Notes under the pieces: generated by a model
The model's database searches: none
What the model saw: only the letters and a program-made list of their open reading frames with translations
What the model was told of the DNA's origin: nothing
Program-made: the position numbers and the translations under genes
In this document: in pieces, positions 14,866 to 23,473 of the stretch
Layout of the letters: each line of letters starts with the position of its first letter
How positions within the stretch are numbered: the stretch's first letter is position 1
Assembly (NCBI GenBank): GCA_964597685.1
Contig: CAZQZC010000027.1
Span: 1-23,885 of the forward strand
Reading direction: 5' to 3'
DNA: 23,885 nt
Source of the DNA: JBCBTJ01 sp964597685
GTDB taxonomy: Bacteria > Pseudomonadota > Alphaproteobacteria > Caulobacterales > Hyphomonadaceae

Positions 14866-15999
14866 ATGGCTGACGCGCGCTCCATCGATTTCGCACTCCG
14901 CGAGGAGAGCGGCGAGCCTGTCTTGTTTGTCACGGGCGATTGGACCGTTGAAACGGTTGGGGGCGTCGACGACAAGCTGCGCGCCTTGCCGGAGCCGGCG
15001 GAGCCGATCGTTTTGAATGTCGAAGGGCTCGGCGCGCTTGATACGGCCGGCGCCTTCGTCATCGACCGGACGCTGAGGCGGTCTTGCCAGGCGGTTATGC
15101 CGTTGAAGCTTCGCGGCGACCACGCGTCGGCCCGGGAGCTGATAGAGCAGGTTCGTGCTGCGCGGGAGGATTGCCCGGAGGACAAGTCCGGAGCTTTCGG
15201 GCTTGTCGACGCCTTTGAGCGAATGGGCCGTGGAGCTGTGACGGGGCTACGGGAGGGCTTCTCAACGCTCTCCTTTGTCGGTCAGACGCTCTGGGTCTGT
15301 ATGAAGGTCCTGGCCAATCCGCGTAAATTCCGCGGGACGGCTACGGTCGCCGTCATGGAGGAGGCCGGCCTCGACGCGATCCCGATTGTTGCCTTCCTCA
15401 CGCTTTTTGTCGGCATGGTGGTGGCCTTTATCGGCGCCTCAACGCTCGAATTGTTTGGGGCAACGATTTTCGTGGTGGAGCTCGTTGGCATCTCAGTGTT
15501 CCGCGAATTCGGCGTCATCCTGACGGCGATCATCCTAGCGGGGCGAACCAACAGCGCGTTCACCGCCCAGATTGGCGCCATGAGAATGCGCCAAGAGGTC
15601 GACGCGATGCAGGTGATGGGCCTCGATCCGATGGAAGTGCTCGTCGCACCGCGGGTCTTCGCCATGCTGATCATGACGCCGATCCTGGCCTTCTTCGCCA
15701 CGATCTCCGGCGTTTTCGGCGGCATGCTTGTCGCTTGGATCGCTCTCGAGATCCCGCCGGTGTTGTTCGGCAATCGCCTCTTGGAGATGGTTCCGCCTCA
15801 ACATTTTTGGGTCGGCCTCTCGAAGGCGCCGCTGTTCGCGCTGGTCGTCGCCCTGATCGGTTGCCGCCAAGGGCTACAGGTGGGCGGCAGCGTGCAGTCC
15901 CTTGGACAGTCCACGACCAGCTCCGTGGTGCAGGCGATTTTCTCGATCATCGTGATCGACGCGCTTGTGGCCCTGTTCTTCTTGGAGCTCGACATTTGA
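14866..15999 (+). CDS. mlaE: MlaE-family ABC transporter permease with N-terminal STAS domain
   Basis: A 377-residue inner-membrane permease for an MCE-type lipid transport system. Residues 1 to about 105 form a STAS domain (PVLFVTGDWTVETV; VLNVEGLGALDTAGAFVID), then the MlaE domain with GLREGFSTLSFVGQTLW, EEAGLDAIPIVAFLTLFVG, VFREFGVILTAIILAGRTNS, and the cytoplasmic coupling segment MRMRQEVDAMQVMGLDPMEV, the conserved EAL/EQD-type sequence contacting the ATPase. In E. coli the STAS protein MlaB is separate; the fusion is the common alternative in many Proteobacteria. GGAAGGA precedes the ATG. The stop TGA overlaps the ATG of mlaF by one base. These genes maintain outer-membrane lipid asymmetry or take up lipids, direction unresolved. 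Confidence 0.93.
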   Translation: MADARSIDFALREESGEPVLFVTGDWTVETVGGVDDKLRALPEPAEPIVLNVEGLGALDTAGAFVIDRTLRRSCQAVMPLKLRGDHASARELIEQVRAAREDCPEDKSGAFGLVDAFERMGRGAVTGLREGFSTLSFVGQTLWVCMKVLANPRKFRGTATVAVMEEAGLDAIPIVAFLTLFVGMVVAFIGASTLELFGATIFVVELVGISVFREFGVILTAIILAGRTNSAFTAQIGAMRMRQEVDAMQVMGLDPMEVLVAPRVFAMLIMTPILAFFATISGVFGGMLVAWIALEIPPVLFGNRLLEMVPPQHFWVGLSKAPLFALVVALIGCRQGLQVGGSVQSLGQSTTSSVVQAIFSIIVIDALVALFFLELDI

Positions 16000-16766
16000 T
16001 GCGCCGCCACGGGGAGCCTGCGATCGCCGTGCGCGGCCTGACAAATGCGTTTGGGCCCCATGTGGTGCACCATGAACTCGACCTCACGGTCGACGCTGGC
16101 GAGATCATGGGGGTCATCGGGCCCTCGGGCGGGGGTAAATCGGTGCTTCTCCGGGCCATTATCGGCTTACGGCCACCTCAGGCGGGCGAGATCCGCCTGC
16201 TGGGAACCGATATGACCGATCCTTCCGGGCGCGGCCGCAAGACCGTCGAACGCCATACAGGCGTCATGTTCCAGGACGGGGCGCTGTTCTCCAATCTCAC
16301 CGTCCGCGAGAACGTCATGGCGCCGCTGAAGGAACATATCCGGATGCCGCGCGAATTGATGCGCGAGATTGCGGAGATGAAAATCCGCATGGCAGGCCTT
16401 GAGACCGAGGCGGCGGAAAAGCTGCCATCCGATCTCTCCGGCGGCATGCGCAAGCGCGCCGCCTTGGCCCGCGCCTTGGTGCTCGATCCCGAGCTCCTGT
16501 TCCTCGACGAGCCGACGGCTGGCCTCGATCCCATTACGGCGGGCCGGTTCGACGCGTTGATCCGCGAGCTTCAGCAAGCGCTGGCCCTTACGGTGTTCTT
16601 GGTCACCCATGATCTCGACACGCTTCACGCCGTCTGCGACCGCATCGCGGTAATCGGCGACAAGAGGATCATGGCCGTGGGGACGATCGACGAGTTGAGA
16701 GCCAATCCCGATCCCTGGCTTCAGGATTATTTCTCCGGCCCGCGGGGCCGGGCGGCGGCGGCCTGA
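15999..16766 (+). CDS. mlaF: MlaF-family ABC transporter ATP-binding protein
   Basis: A 255-residue cytoplasmic ATPase. Walker A GPSGGGKS (residues 41-48), Q-loop VMFQDGALFSNLTVREN, signature LSGGMRKRAALARAL, Walker B ELLFLDEPTAGLDP and the switch histidine in VFLVTHDLDTLHAV are all intact. VMFQDGALF and LSGGMRKR are particular to the MlaF/MCE group. The ATG at 15999 shares a base with the mlaE stop (TGATG), so the two are coupled; the open frame continues upstream inside mlaE but without meaning. The C-terminal part after VGTIDELRANPDPWLQDYFS is short and Ala-rich. Confidence 0.94.
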   Translation: MRRHGEPAIAVRGLTNAFGPHVVHHELDLTVDAGEIMGVIGPSGGGKSVLLRAIIGLRPPQAGEIRLLGTDMTDPSGRGRKTVERHTGVMFQDGALFSNLTVRENVMAPLKEHIRMPRELMREIAEMKIRMAGLETEAAEKLPSDLSGGMRKRAALARALVLDPELLFLDEPTAGLDPITAGRFDALIRELQQALALTVFLVTHDLDTLHAVCDRIAVIGDKRIMAVGTIDELRANPDPWLQDYFSGPRGRAAAA

Positions 16767-16784
16767 CGCAAAGGAGAGCATTCC

Positions 16785-17744
16785 ATGGAAACGCGCGCGA
16801 ATTTCGCCCTTATCGGAGCGCTTGTGATGGTCAGCGTCGTTGCGGCTGTGGCCTTCATCCTGTGGATGAGCCAGTCGCAGTTCAACCGGAACTACGACGT
16901 CTACGATATGATCTTCGACGGTCCGGTCGCGTTGGAATCGGGCGCCTCGGTCCGTTTTAACGGGATCAAGGTCGGCGAGGTTCAGCGTGTCGCCATTGAT
17001 CGCAACGACGATTCCAAGGTCCGGGCCCGCGTCGCCATCGACAGTGAGACGCCCGTTCGCACGGACAGTTTTGCGCGGATCGACTTCGCCGGCATTACGG
17101 GCACCACGTTTGTGCAGATTCAAGCCGGCGCGCCGGGTTCGCCCCGTATCGAGCGTCGTCCAGGCGAAGCGATCCCAATCATTCAGACCCAGCCAAGCCC
17201 ATTGTCAGAGCTGTTCGCCGGCAGCACCGACATCGTCAGTAACGCCCAAGAGACCATCGCGCGGGTCAACGCGCTCTTGTCGGACGATAATTTGTCTACG
17301 ATTCAAAGCATCCTCGTCAACGTCGACGCCGTGACGGCCGAGGTTGCCGACACCGACGGTCTGCTTGCAGATTTGAGCGGCGCTTTGGCTGCGCTTGAGC
17401 TTGCCGGCGAGGATTTCAGCCGCGCCGCGGACGCCTTTGTCGATTTCGGCGACAAAACGGGCGTGGAGGTTCAATCCATCAGCGCGGAGACGCAAACACT
17501 GCTGCGCCAATTCCAAGACGCGGCCGGCAAAGCGTCTGATTTGCTTGACGAAGGATCGGCAACGGCTGTCGCTGCGCGCGAGGCGATCGACGGTCCGACG
17601 GTGGCCGCCATGGAGGAGATCCGCCTGCTCGCGCAGGATGTCCGTTTGCTCACAGCGCGACTCGACACCGTTGTGCGCGGGATCGAAGAAAACCCCCAAT
17701 CATTCCTGGTCGGCGATCCGCTGCCCTATGAAGGAGCGAATTGA
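16785..17744 (+). CDS. mlaD: MlaD-family MCE-domain substrate-binding protein
   Basis: A 319-residue periplasmic protein anchored by one N-terminal helix (residues about 8-28). The MCE domain spans roughly 38-115, with VYDMIFDGPVALESGASVRF, NGIKVGEVQRVAID and FAGITGTTFVQI, the conserved MCE pore-ring elements. After it comes a long helical tail with heptad-like stretches (residues about 140-300), as in single-MCE proteins that form a hydrophobic tunnel. It is longer than E. coli MlaD (about 180), resembling the alphaproteobacterial type. AAGGAGAG lies about 8 bases before the ATG, 18 bp after mlaF. Its stop overlaps the lipoprotein start by one base. Confidence 0.92.
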   Translation: METRANFALIGALVMVSVVAAVAFILWMSQSQFNRNYDVYDMIFDGPVALESGASVRFNGIKVGEVQRVAIDRNDDSKVRARVAIDSETPVRTDSFARIDFAGITGTTFVQIQAGAPGSPRIERRPGEAIPIIQTQPSPLSELFAGSTDIVSNAQETIARVNALLSDDNLSTIQSILVNVDAVTAEVADTDGLLADLSGALAALELAGEDFSRAADAFVDFGDKTGVEVQSISAETQTLLRQFQDAAGKASDLLDEGSATAVAAREAIDGPTVAAMEEIRLLAQDVRLLTARLDTVVRGIEENPQSFLVGDPLPYEGAN

Positions 17745-18343
17745 TGAAACGCTTGTTCGCATGCGCGGCCGTCTTGGCGTCGACGGGATGCGTCTCCGTA
17801 TTGCCCCAGCCCGTCGTGCCTGAGGGCCTATACACGTTTGGCGAGGACGCCGGCGCTCGGGTCCCGATCAGGACAGCTTTGATCGTTCGCGAGCCCGACG
17901 CGCCTAAGATTTTCGCGGGCAAATCGGTCGCCTCCGTCTCTCCGGCGGGCGCGGTGCGAATCGTGCCAGGCGTTGAGTGGAGCGATACCGCAACACGTTT
18001 GATGCAGACGGGGCTTTTGGACCTGCTTGAGGGGGAGGGCGCTGCAGCGGCGGTGTCTTCGCGATCGGGCGCTTCGGGAAAGCACGAGCTCGCCTGGCGC
18101 ATGGCCGATTTCACATTGAGCAACGGCACGGCGACCGTGGAGCTTGAAGTGACGTTGCTTGATGCGCGGACGCGCACGCCGATCACCCAGGCTAGCATCG
18201 CGACGCAAGCGTCGGCGTCCGACCAATCGGCCGAGGCCCGGATCCAGGCGCTTGGCGCCGCCGCACGGGCCGCGCTGCGCCAAACGGCTGAATTTGTCGC
18301 CGGGAATACGTCCGGAACGATCACCGTCGGCGCTTCGGATTAA
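17744..18343 (+). CDS. PqiC-like ABC-type transport auxiliary lipoprotein
   Basis: A 199-residue lipoprotein ending the MCE operon. The signal peptide leads to S-T-G-C with the lipid-modified cysteine at residue 16; Ser at the -3 position is a less usual lipobox residue. The body, with LYTFG near the start, RTALIVREPDAPKIFAGKSV, VEWSDTATRLMQTGLLDLLE and a late WRMADFTL strand, follows the pattern of the ABC-type transport auxiliary lipoprotein family (PqiC/DUF330), where the outer-membrane lipoprotein docks the MCE tunnel. The ATG at 17744 has AAGGAG 7 bases upstream; a TTG one codon earlier is possible but unnecessary. Context makes the assignment firm even though sequence conservation in this family is low. 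Stop shares TTAA with the sensor kinase. Confidence 0.85.
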   Translation: MKRLFACAAVLASTGCVSVLPQPVVPEGLYTFGEDAGARVPIRTALIVREPDAPKIFAGKSVASVSPAGAVRIVPGVEWSDTATRLMQTGLLDLLEGEGAAAAVSSRSGASGKHELAWRMADFTLSNGTATVELEVTLLDARTRTPITQASIATQASASDQSAEARIQALGAAARAALRQTAEFVAGNTSGTITVGASD

Positions 18344-20745
18344 GCCACAGCTCTGGCGATCTGCGGCGGCGCTTCGCCCGCCGGCAGGTAGATTGAGACG
18401 GTCGTACCGACGCCGAGATCGCTTTCGATCGTCAGTTCTCCGCCGTGCATCTCAGCGAAGGACTTGGTCAGAGCCAAGCCGAGGCCCGTGCCCTGGTGGT
18501 CCCGGCTGTCGCCGTGGCGCACCTGTTCAAAGGGTTTCGCCAGGCGCGGCAGATTCTCTTTCGAGATCCCGACGCCGTCGTCGGCGACAGAGATCTTGAT
18601 GCGGTCGCCGTCTCGTCGGACGCCGACCTCGATATGGCCGCCGGCTTCGGTGAACTTGATCGCGTTGGAAACCAGATTCAGCACCATCTGACGCATGGCG
18701 CGGTGGTCGGCTTCAATGCGTCCCAGGTCCTCATCGGAGACCAGGGCCAGGTTGATCCCCTTCTCTTCAGCTTTTCGGCGGACGATGCGGATTGCTGCGT
18801 CAACCGGATCGACGGGATCTATGGGGCGCGGATCGATCGACATCTTGCCGGCCTCGATCTTCGACATGTCGAGAATGTCGTTGATCATGTCCAGCAAATG
18901 GCCGCCGGCCACGTGGATGTCTTTCGCGTATTCGATGTACTTCGGACTGCCGAGACGGCAATAGAGCTCCGAAGCGAGTATCTCCGAGAAGCCGTTGATC
19001 GCATTCAACGGCGTGCGCAATTCGTGGCTCATATTCGCCAAGAAAGCGCTCTTGGCGCGTGCGGCGTTTTCTGCTCGCGTCTTCTCCTCGTCGTATTTGC
19101 GCGCGAGCTCGGCCGCCCGTCCCTCCGAGACCTCGAGCCGGCGGACGATATTGCGCAAGGCGTCCTTTTGCTTGGCGAGAGCGTCGGTGGCTTCGATGTT
19201 TTCGGTAACGTCGACACCGAGGGTGATCTGGCCGCCGTCAGGCGTCGGGCGCTCCACCATTTGCAGCCAACGGCCCGACGCGAGATGGAGCAAGATCGCC
19301 ATGGAATCGCTGTCGGATGGGCGTTCTTCGCGGATTTGGACGGCGCGCGCGACCATAACTGAATCATAGCTGACGCCTGGCCGCAAAACGTCGCTGATCT
19401 GGAAAACGTCGGCGAAAGCGGCGTTCCAAAACAATAACCGACGCCGCTTGTCCCAGAGCGCGATCGGGCCGGAGAATGTCTCGACGGCGCCCCTTAAACG
19501 GCGCTCCGCCGCCTTGAGGCGCTCTTCGGTGATCTTCTTGTCCGAGACGTCCATCGCGATGCCAGCGTAGTGCGGGGTCTCCGCCGACGACGCGTCAGTC
19601 AGCCGACCGCGCAACTCGATCCACGTCTTGCCGTTCGAGCGCTTCGACCGAAACACCGTCTCGAACACGCCGTTGTCGAAGCCCTCGTCAAAGGCCGCCT
19701 TCACTGCGGGGCGATCATCGGGGAAGACGAGTTCTTCGAAGTGGGCGCGGGCGACCATCCCGCCCGTCTCAAGGCCCAACAATTCTGCGAACCGGTTGCT
19801 AATTTTCGCGCCGTCGGTCCCCAGGCGCCATTCCCAGTATCCTGCATTCGCCCCGTCCATGACGAGGTCGAACATATGGTGGGCGCCGTCTTGGGATTGT
19901 CTCGCCCCTTGCGCCTCATGCCGCCGGCTGGACAGCGCTCCGAACAGGCCGAAGATTGCCAGCGCGGGCGCCGCCAACAGCAGAGCATAGATTACGAGAC
20001 GCGATACATCCGCTGCATTTATCCAAGGCGCGGCCACCGTCGAGCATGCGATCGCATTGGATTGGTCTATTGGCGCGCATGCGGTCGCTGCGCGAGAGAA
20101 TTCCGGTCCCGCGGTAAAAGCCGCGCCTGCGCTCGGCTTGTCAACGTAGCGGTGGAGGTCGACCTGTCCAAGGTGCGCCGCCTCGGCCGCGTGCACGCTA
20201 AACAATCGGCGCCCCGCCGGCGGCCGCAACCAACGCTCGACCCGGCCATAGGCGACGATCGAACCGCCCGGCGCGTCGACGAGAACAACGAGATCGCCGG
20301 TCTGCGACACGCCGAATTTGGCGCCGTCGACCGCGAAAGCCGCCGCCGCTGCGCCGGCGGCCTTGGTCCTCTCGTCGGAACTCGCGCGCGTGGACCGCTC
20401 AAGAGAGGTGGCCGCCTCGACAAATGGCGCGGCGGTGAGGGCGTTCGTTGACGATCCGCCAAATCGGCGCGCTGTTTCGATAGCGGCTGTGGCTGTGTTG
20501 ACCTGACCGGAAACGCGCTCCGACAAGGCCAACGCCTCACGTCTGAGCGCGTCCAGGGTCGCCAGATCCGCAGATTGGCGCTCTTCCCAAGCCTTAAGGC
20601 CAAGTGCGGCGCCTTCCAGAAGGAGCAGCGTAATCGCCAGACCCTTCATGCGCCCGGCGCTCACGCCCTTATGGGGCAAGGAGCCGTCTGCCTTTTCCGC
20701 CCGTTTCGCCACGCCCGTCCGTCCAACAGCCCAAATCGCGTCCAC
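18340..20745 (-). CDS. PAS-domain sensor histidine kinase, PleC/DivJ-like core
   Basis: An 801-residue membrane kinase. TM1 is at about residues 34-50 and TM2 at 249-270, enclosing a periplasmic sensor domain of about 200 residues with three cysteines (C223, C234 among them). Two PAS modules follow (about 292-403, with GYWEWRLGTDG; and 418-515, with WDKRRRLLFWNAAFADVF), then a coiled-coil linker. The DHp domain FLANMSHELRTPLNAINGFS has the phospho-acceptor H574, and YIEYAKDIHVAGGHLLDMIN and ILDMSKIEAGKM are the pattern of Caulobacter PleC. The ATPase has N-box VLNLVSNAIKFT, G1 ADDGVGIS and G2 GTGLGLAL. No receiver domain and no adjacent response regulator, so it is an orphan. Start taken as GTG at 20743-20745; an ATG at residue 33 (20649) is possible. 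Confidence 0.9.
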   Translation of the reverse strand: MDAIWAVGRTGVAKRAEKADGSLPHKGVSAGRMKGLAITLLLLEGAALGLKAWEERQSADLATLDALRREALALSERVSGQVNTATAAIETARRFGGSSTNALTAAPFVEAATSLERSTRASSDERTKAAGAAAAAFAVDGAKFGVSQTGDLVVLVDAPGGSIVAYGRVERWLRPPAGRRLFSVHAAEAAHLGQVDLHRYVDKPSAGAAFTAGPEFSRAATACAPIDQSNAIACSTVAAPWINAADVSRLVIYALLLAAPALAIFGLFGALSSRRHEAQGARQSQDGAHHMFDLVMDGANAGYWEWRLGTDGAKISNRFAELLGLETGGMVARAHFEELVFPDDRPAVKAAFDEGFDNGVFETVFRSKRSNGKTWIELRGRLTDASSAETPHYAGIAMDVSDKKITEERLKAAERRLRGAVETFSGPIALWDKRRRLLFWNAAFADVFQISDVLRPGVSYDSVMVARAVQIREERPSDSDSMAILLHLASGRWLQMVERPTPDGGQITLGVDVTENIEATDALAKQKDALRNIVRRLEVSEGRAAELARKYDEEKTRAENAARAKSAFLANMSHELRTPLNAINGFSEILASELYCRLGSPKYIEYAKDIHVAGGHLLDMINDILDMSKIEAGKMSIDPRPIDPVDPVDAAIRIVRRKAEEKGINLALVSDEDLGRIEADHRAMRQMVLNLVSNAIKFTEAGGHIEVGVRRDGDRIKISVADDGVGISKENLPRLAKPFEQVRHGDSRDHQGTGLGLALTKSFAEMHGGELTIESDLGVGTTVSIYLPAGEAPPQIARAVA

Positions 20746-20814
20746 TCGCGATCGACCAAATATCTTCCGTGGGCGCGTTACCTTTCTGGACCGTTAAGGG
20801 ATTCGCATCCGGCG

Positions 20815-23409
20815 TTAACCGAGGGAACGGGCGACGATGTCTGCGGAATTCGAGGACAAGTCGGCGCTGCGCAGGTCTTCAAGCGCTTTTGCGGCGCTTG
20901 TCCGCGCCGGCTCAGGCAGTCGTCTCCATTGCTCGAAGGCCGTTAGCAGTCTGGCGGCGAGAGCTGGATTGCTCTTGTCGATGCTTGCGCACGCTTCACT
21001 GAGCAGGCGGTGGCCGCGCCCCTCGGGCGCATGAAATACAGCCAGGTTCTGCATCGCGAACACGCCGATAACGGCGCGAACCCGGTTGGGGTTCGAAACG
21101 TCAAAGTCTGCATGCGCCATGAGGCGGTCGATATCGTCCGCCGTCTCTGCGAACGCCGATTGAACAGCGAACCACTTGTCTAGGACAAGCTGATTGCTGC
21201 GCCAGCGATCATAGAATTGGGCAATGGCGTCATCACGCTGCGGTCCGGGAATCGCGCAAAGCGCACGCAAAGCGGCGAGGCTTTCCGTCATGTCTGGCGC
21301 CGAGCCGAACAGATCAGCTAGCGCGTCCGCTTTCGACGCGCCCTGCGCCGAGAGAAGTCCGATCGCCGCGCCGCGCAGGGCGCGAACGCCCGTTTGCGCG
21401 GCGTCGGCCGAAAACGGCGCCGGCGCAGGCTCGGCGAGCGTCCGCTCAATCAACGGCGCGCATTGGAGCGCCAGGGCCTCGCGGAACCTGTTGCGCGCCC
21501 CCTTGAGGGCGGCGGCGTCGGCGGGGTCTTGGGCCAGGAACAATTCCCCGACATCAGGCAGGCGCAACAGAAGCGCGGCATAGGCCGGGTCGTCGACGGC
21601 GTTCATCGCGGCATTTGCGAAGGCCTCAACCAGCGACGCATCGGGCGCGCCTCCGCCTGACGTTCGGATCAGGTCTTCGAACGCGAGGTTCTGGAGCGCG
21701 TCCCAGCGGCTGAACGGATCGGTCTCGGCGACGGCGTAACGTATCCGGTCCGCATTCGACAGGTCCCGGTGCAAGCGTATCGGCGCCGTGAAGCCGCGAT
21801 TGATCGACAGCGTCGGCCGCTTCGAGCCGCTCGAAAGCTGGACCTCCACGCTGGTTGCTGCGTCTTCCAAGACGATCAATCGTTCGCCGTCGGGCCAGTC
21901 GTCGGCGGCAAGATGCCCGCCATCGCCGTCGAGCAGCGCGCACGCGAGGGGAATAACGACCGGTTGCTTATGGTCCTGCCCGGGAGTGGGCGGCGTGATC
22001 TGTTGAAAATTGATGCGCAGACGAGCTGCATCCGGGTCCCAATGCTCCTGTGCGGTCACAAGCGGCGTGCCCGCCTGTGCGTACCAAATTCGGAAAGGCG
22101 CCAGATCCCGTCCTGAGGCGTCCTCGAAGCAAGAATAAAAATCCTCGATTGTTGCGGCGGTTCCGTCAAACCGTTCAAAGTACGACGACATGCCCTTTGC
22201 GAAGGCGTCGTCGCCAATATAGCGTTTCAAGACGCGGATAAGTTCTGCGCCCTTTTCATAGACGGTTGCGGTGTAAAGATTGTCGATCGAGGCGTAAGCG
22301 TCCGGGCGGACCGGATGGGCGAGCGGGCCGGCATCTTCCGCGAATTGACGGGCGCGCAGGCGGATGACGTCCTTAATCCGTTGAACAGACCGTGAGCGTT
22401 GGTCCGCGGAGAATTCTTGGTCCCGAAAGACGGTCAAGCCCTCTTTCAGGCAGAGCTGAAACCAATCGCGGCACGTGATGCGGTTGCCGGTCCAATTGTG
22501 GAAGTATTCGTGGGCGACGATGCTCTCAATGGCTTCAAAGTCGGCGTCAGTCGCCGTCGCCTCGTCTGCCAGCACGTAGGCCGAATTGAAGATGTTGAGG
22601 CCCTTGTTCTCCATCGCGCCGAAATTGAAGTCGCGCACGGCGACAATGTTGAACACGTCGAGATCGTATTCTCGACCGAAGACGTCCTCATCCCAGCGCA
22701 TTGAACGCTTCAGACAATCCATCGCCCACGCCGCTCGGTCTCGGTCGCCCTTGTCGACGTGGATGGCGAGGCGCACCGGACGTCCAGACGCCGTCGTGAA
22801 GGCGTCCTCGAATACGTCGTAATCCCCCGCGCAGAGCGCGAAGAGGTAAGAGGGCTTCAAATGCGGATCGTCCCAGGCGGCGTAGTGCCGGCCGCCGTCC
22901 AGATCGCCGGCGGCCGTTGGCGATCCGTTGGACAGAAGGATCGGATAGTTCGCCTTGTCGGCTTCGATGTGTACGCTGAACCGGCTCATCACGTCCGGTC
23001 TGTCCGGCCAATATGTGATGCGTCGGAACCCCTCCGCCTCGCATTGGGTGCAGAAACGGCCGCCGGACATGTAAAGTCCCGAGAGGGCCGTGTTGCCCGA
23101 CGGGTCGATCCGGACCTTGGTGCGCAGCTTGAAAGCGCCCGGCGCGCTTGGGATGCGCAACTCGCTTTCGGACAAAGCGTACTCGCTCTCCTCGAGCGTG
23201 CGGTCGTCAATTGCGATCGAGAGAAGCTCCATCGCCTGGCCGTCGAGAACCAGATCCGCTTCCGAACTCCCGGTTCGCCGAACGCTCAATTCGGCGGAGA
23301 CAATCGTGGCGTCGGGCTGGAGGTCGAAAACCAGCGCGACGGAGTCGATTGCGAACGGGTAGGAGGTGTATTCCGCGAGTTTCACCGCGGGCGGAGTTTC
23401 GGTGCGCAT
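20815..23409 (-). CDS. pepN: Aminopeptidase N
   Basis: An 864-residue cytoplasmic zinc metallopeptidase of family M1 that removes N-terminal residues from peptides. The exopeptidase motif GAMEN is at residues 264-268, and zinc ligands H300 and H304 with base E301 (HEYFHNWTGNR) and third ligand E323 (LKEGLTVF) are each displaced by exactly three from E. coli PepN numbering (H297, E298, H301, E320). CTQCEAEGFRRITYWPDRPD is the characteristic PepN N-terminal stretch. The C-terminal ARM-like domain extends to the end. Length matches the bacterial PepN subgroup (about 870). The ATG at 23407-23409 has GAAAGG about 8 bases upstream. It lies between the CqsA-like gene (64 bp upstream) and the kinase (69 bp downstream), all on the minus strand. 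Confidence 0.96.
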   Translation of the reverse strand: MRTETPPAVKLAEYTSYPFAIDSVALVFDLQPDATIVSAELSVRRTGSSEADLVLDGQAMELLSIAIDDRTLEESEYALSESELRIPSAPGAFKLRTKVRIDPSGNTALSGLYMSGGRFCTQCEAEGFRRITYWPDRPDVMSRFSVHIEADKANYPILLSNGSPTAAGDLDGGRHYAAWDDPHLKPSYLFALCAGDYDVFEDAFTTASGRPVRLAIHVDKGDRDRAAWAMDCLKRSMRWDEDVFGREYDLDVFNIVAVRDFNFGAMENKGLNIFNSAYVLADEATATDADFEAIESIVAHEYFHNWTGNRITCRDWFQLCLKEGLTVFRDQEFSADQRSRSVQRIKDVIRLRARQFAEDAGPLAHPVRPDAYASIDNLYTATVYEKGAELIRVLKRYIGDDAFAKGMSSYFERFDGTAATIEDFYSCFEDASGRDLAPFRIWYAQAGTPLVTAQEHWDPDAARLRINFQQITPPTPGQDHKQPVVIPLACALLDGDGGHLAADDWPDGERLIVLEDAATSVEVQLSSGSKRPTLSINRGFTAPIRLHRDLSNADRIRYAVAETDPFSRWDALQNLAFEDLIRTSGGGAPDASLVEAFANAAMNAVDDPAYAALLLRLPDVGELFLAQDPADAAALKGARNRFREALALQCAPLIERTLAEPAPAPFSADAAQTGVRALRGAAIGLLSAQGASKADALADLFGSAPDMTESLAALRALCAIPGPQRDDAIAQFYDRWRSNQLVLDKWFAVQSAFAETADDIDRLMAHADFDVSNPNRVRAVIGVFAMQNLAVFHAPEGRGHRLLSEACASIDKSNPALAARLLTAFEQWRRLPEPARTSAAKALEDLRSADLSSNSADIVARSLG

Positions 23410-23473
23410 CGGAGGCCTTTCAAGAGCGACCCCGTCTAACTAGTCGGTCGCACTGAACCCCTCAATGGCGCAT

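Noticed and set aside
16167..17123. 318-codon minus-strand open frame opposite mlaF and mlaD
   Set aside because: mlaF and mlaD carry complete family motifs; the opposite frame shows none.
19570..20451. 293-codon plus-strand open frame opposite the sensor kinase
   Set aside because: Arg-rich shadow of a well-supported kinase gene with PAS and TM regions.
20794..20818. Two TTAA words upstream of the PleC-like kinase, considered as a CtrA binding site
   Set aside because: They are 17 bases apart instead of the TTAA-N7-TTAA spacing, and one of them is the pepN stop codon.
23426..23451. Inverted repeat GCGACC ... GGTCGC between pepN and the CqsA-like gene, considered as a terminator
   Set aside because: Only 6-bp arms with a 14-base loop and no T-run on the minus strand; a chance pairing is likely in GC-rich DNA.
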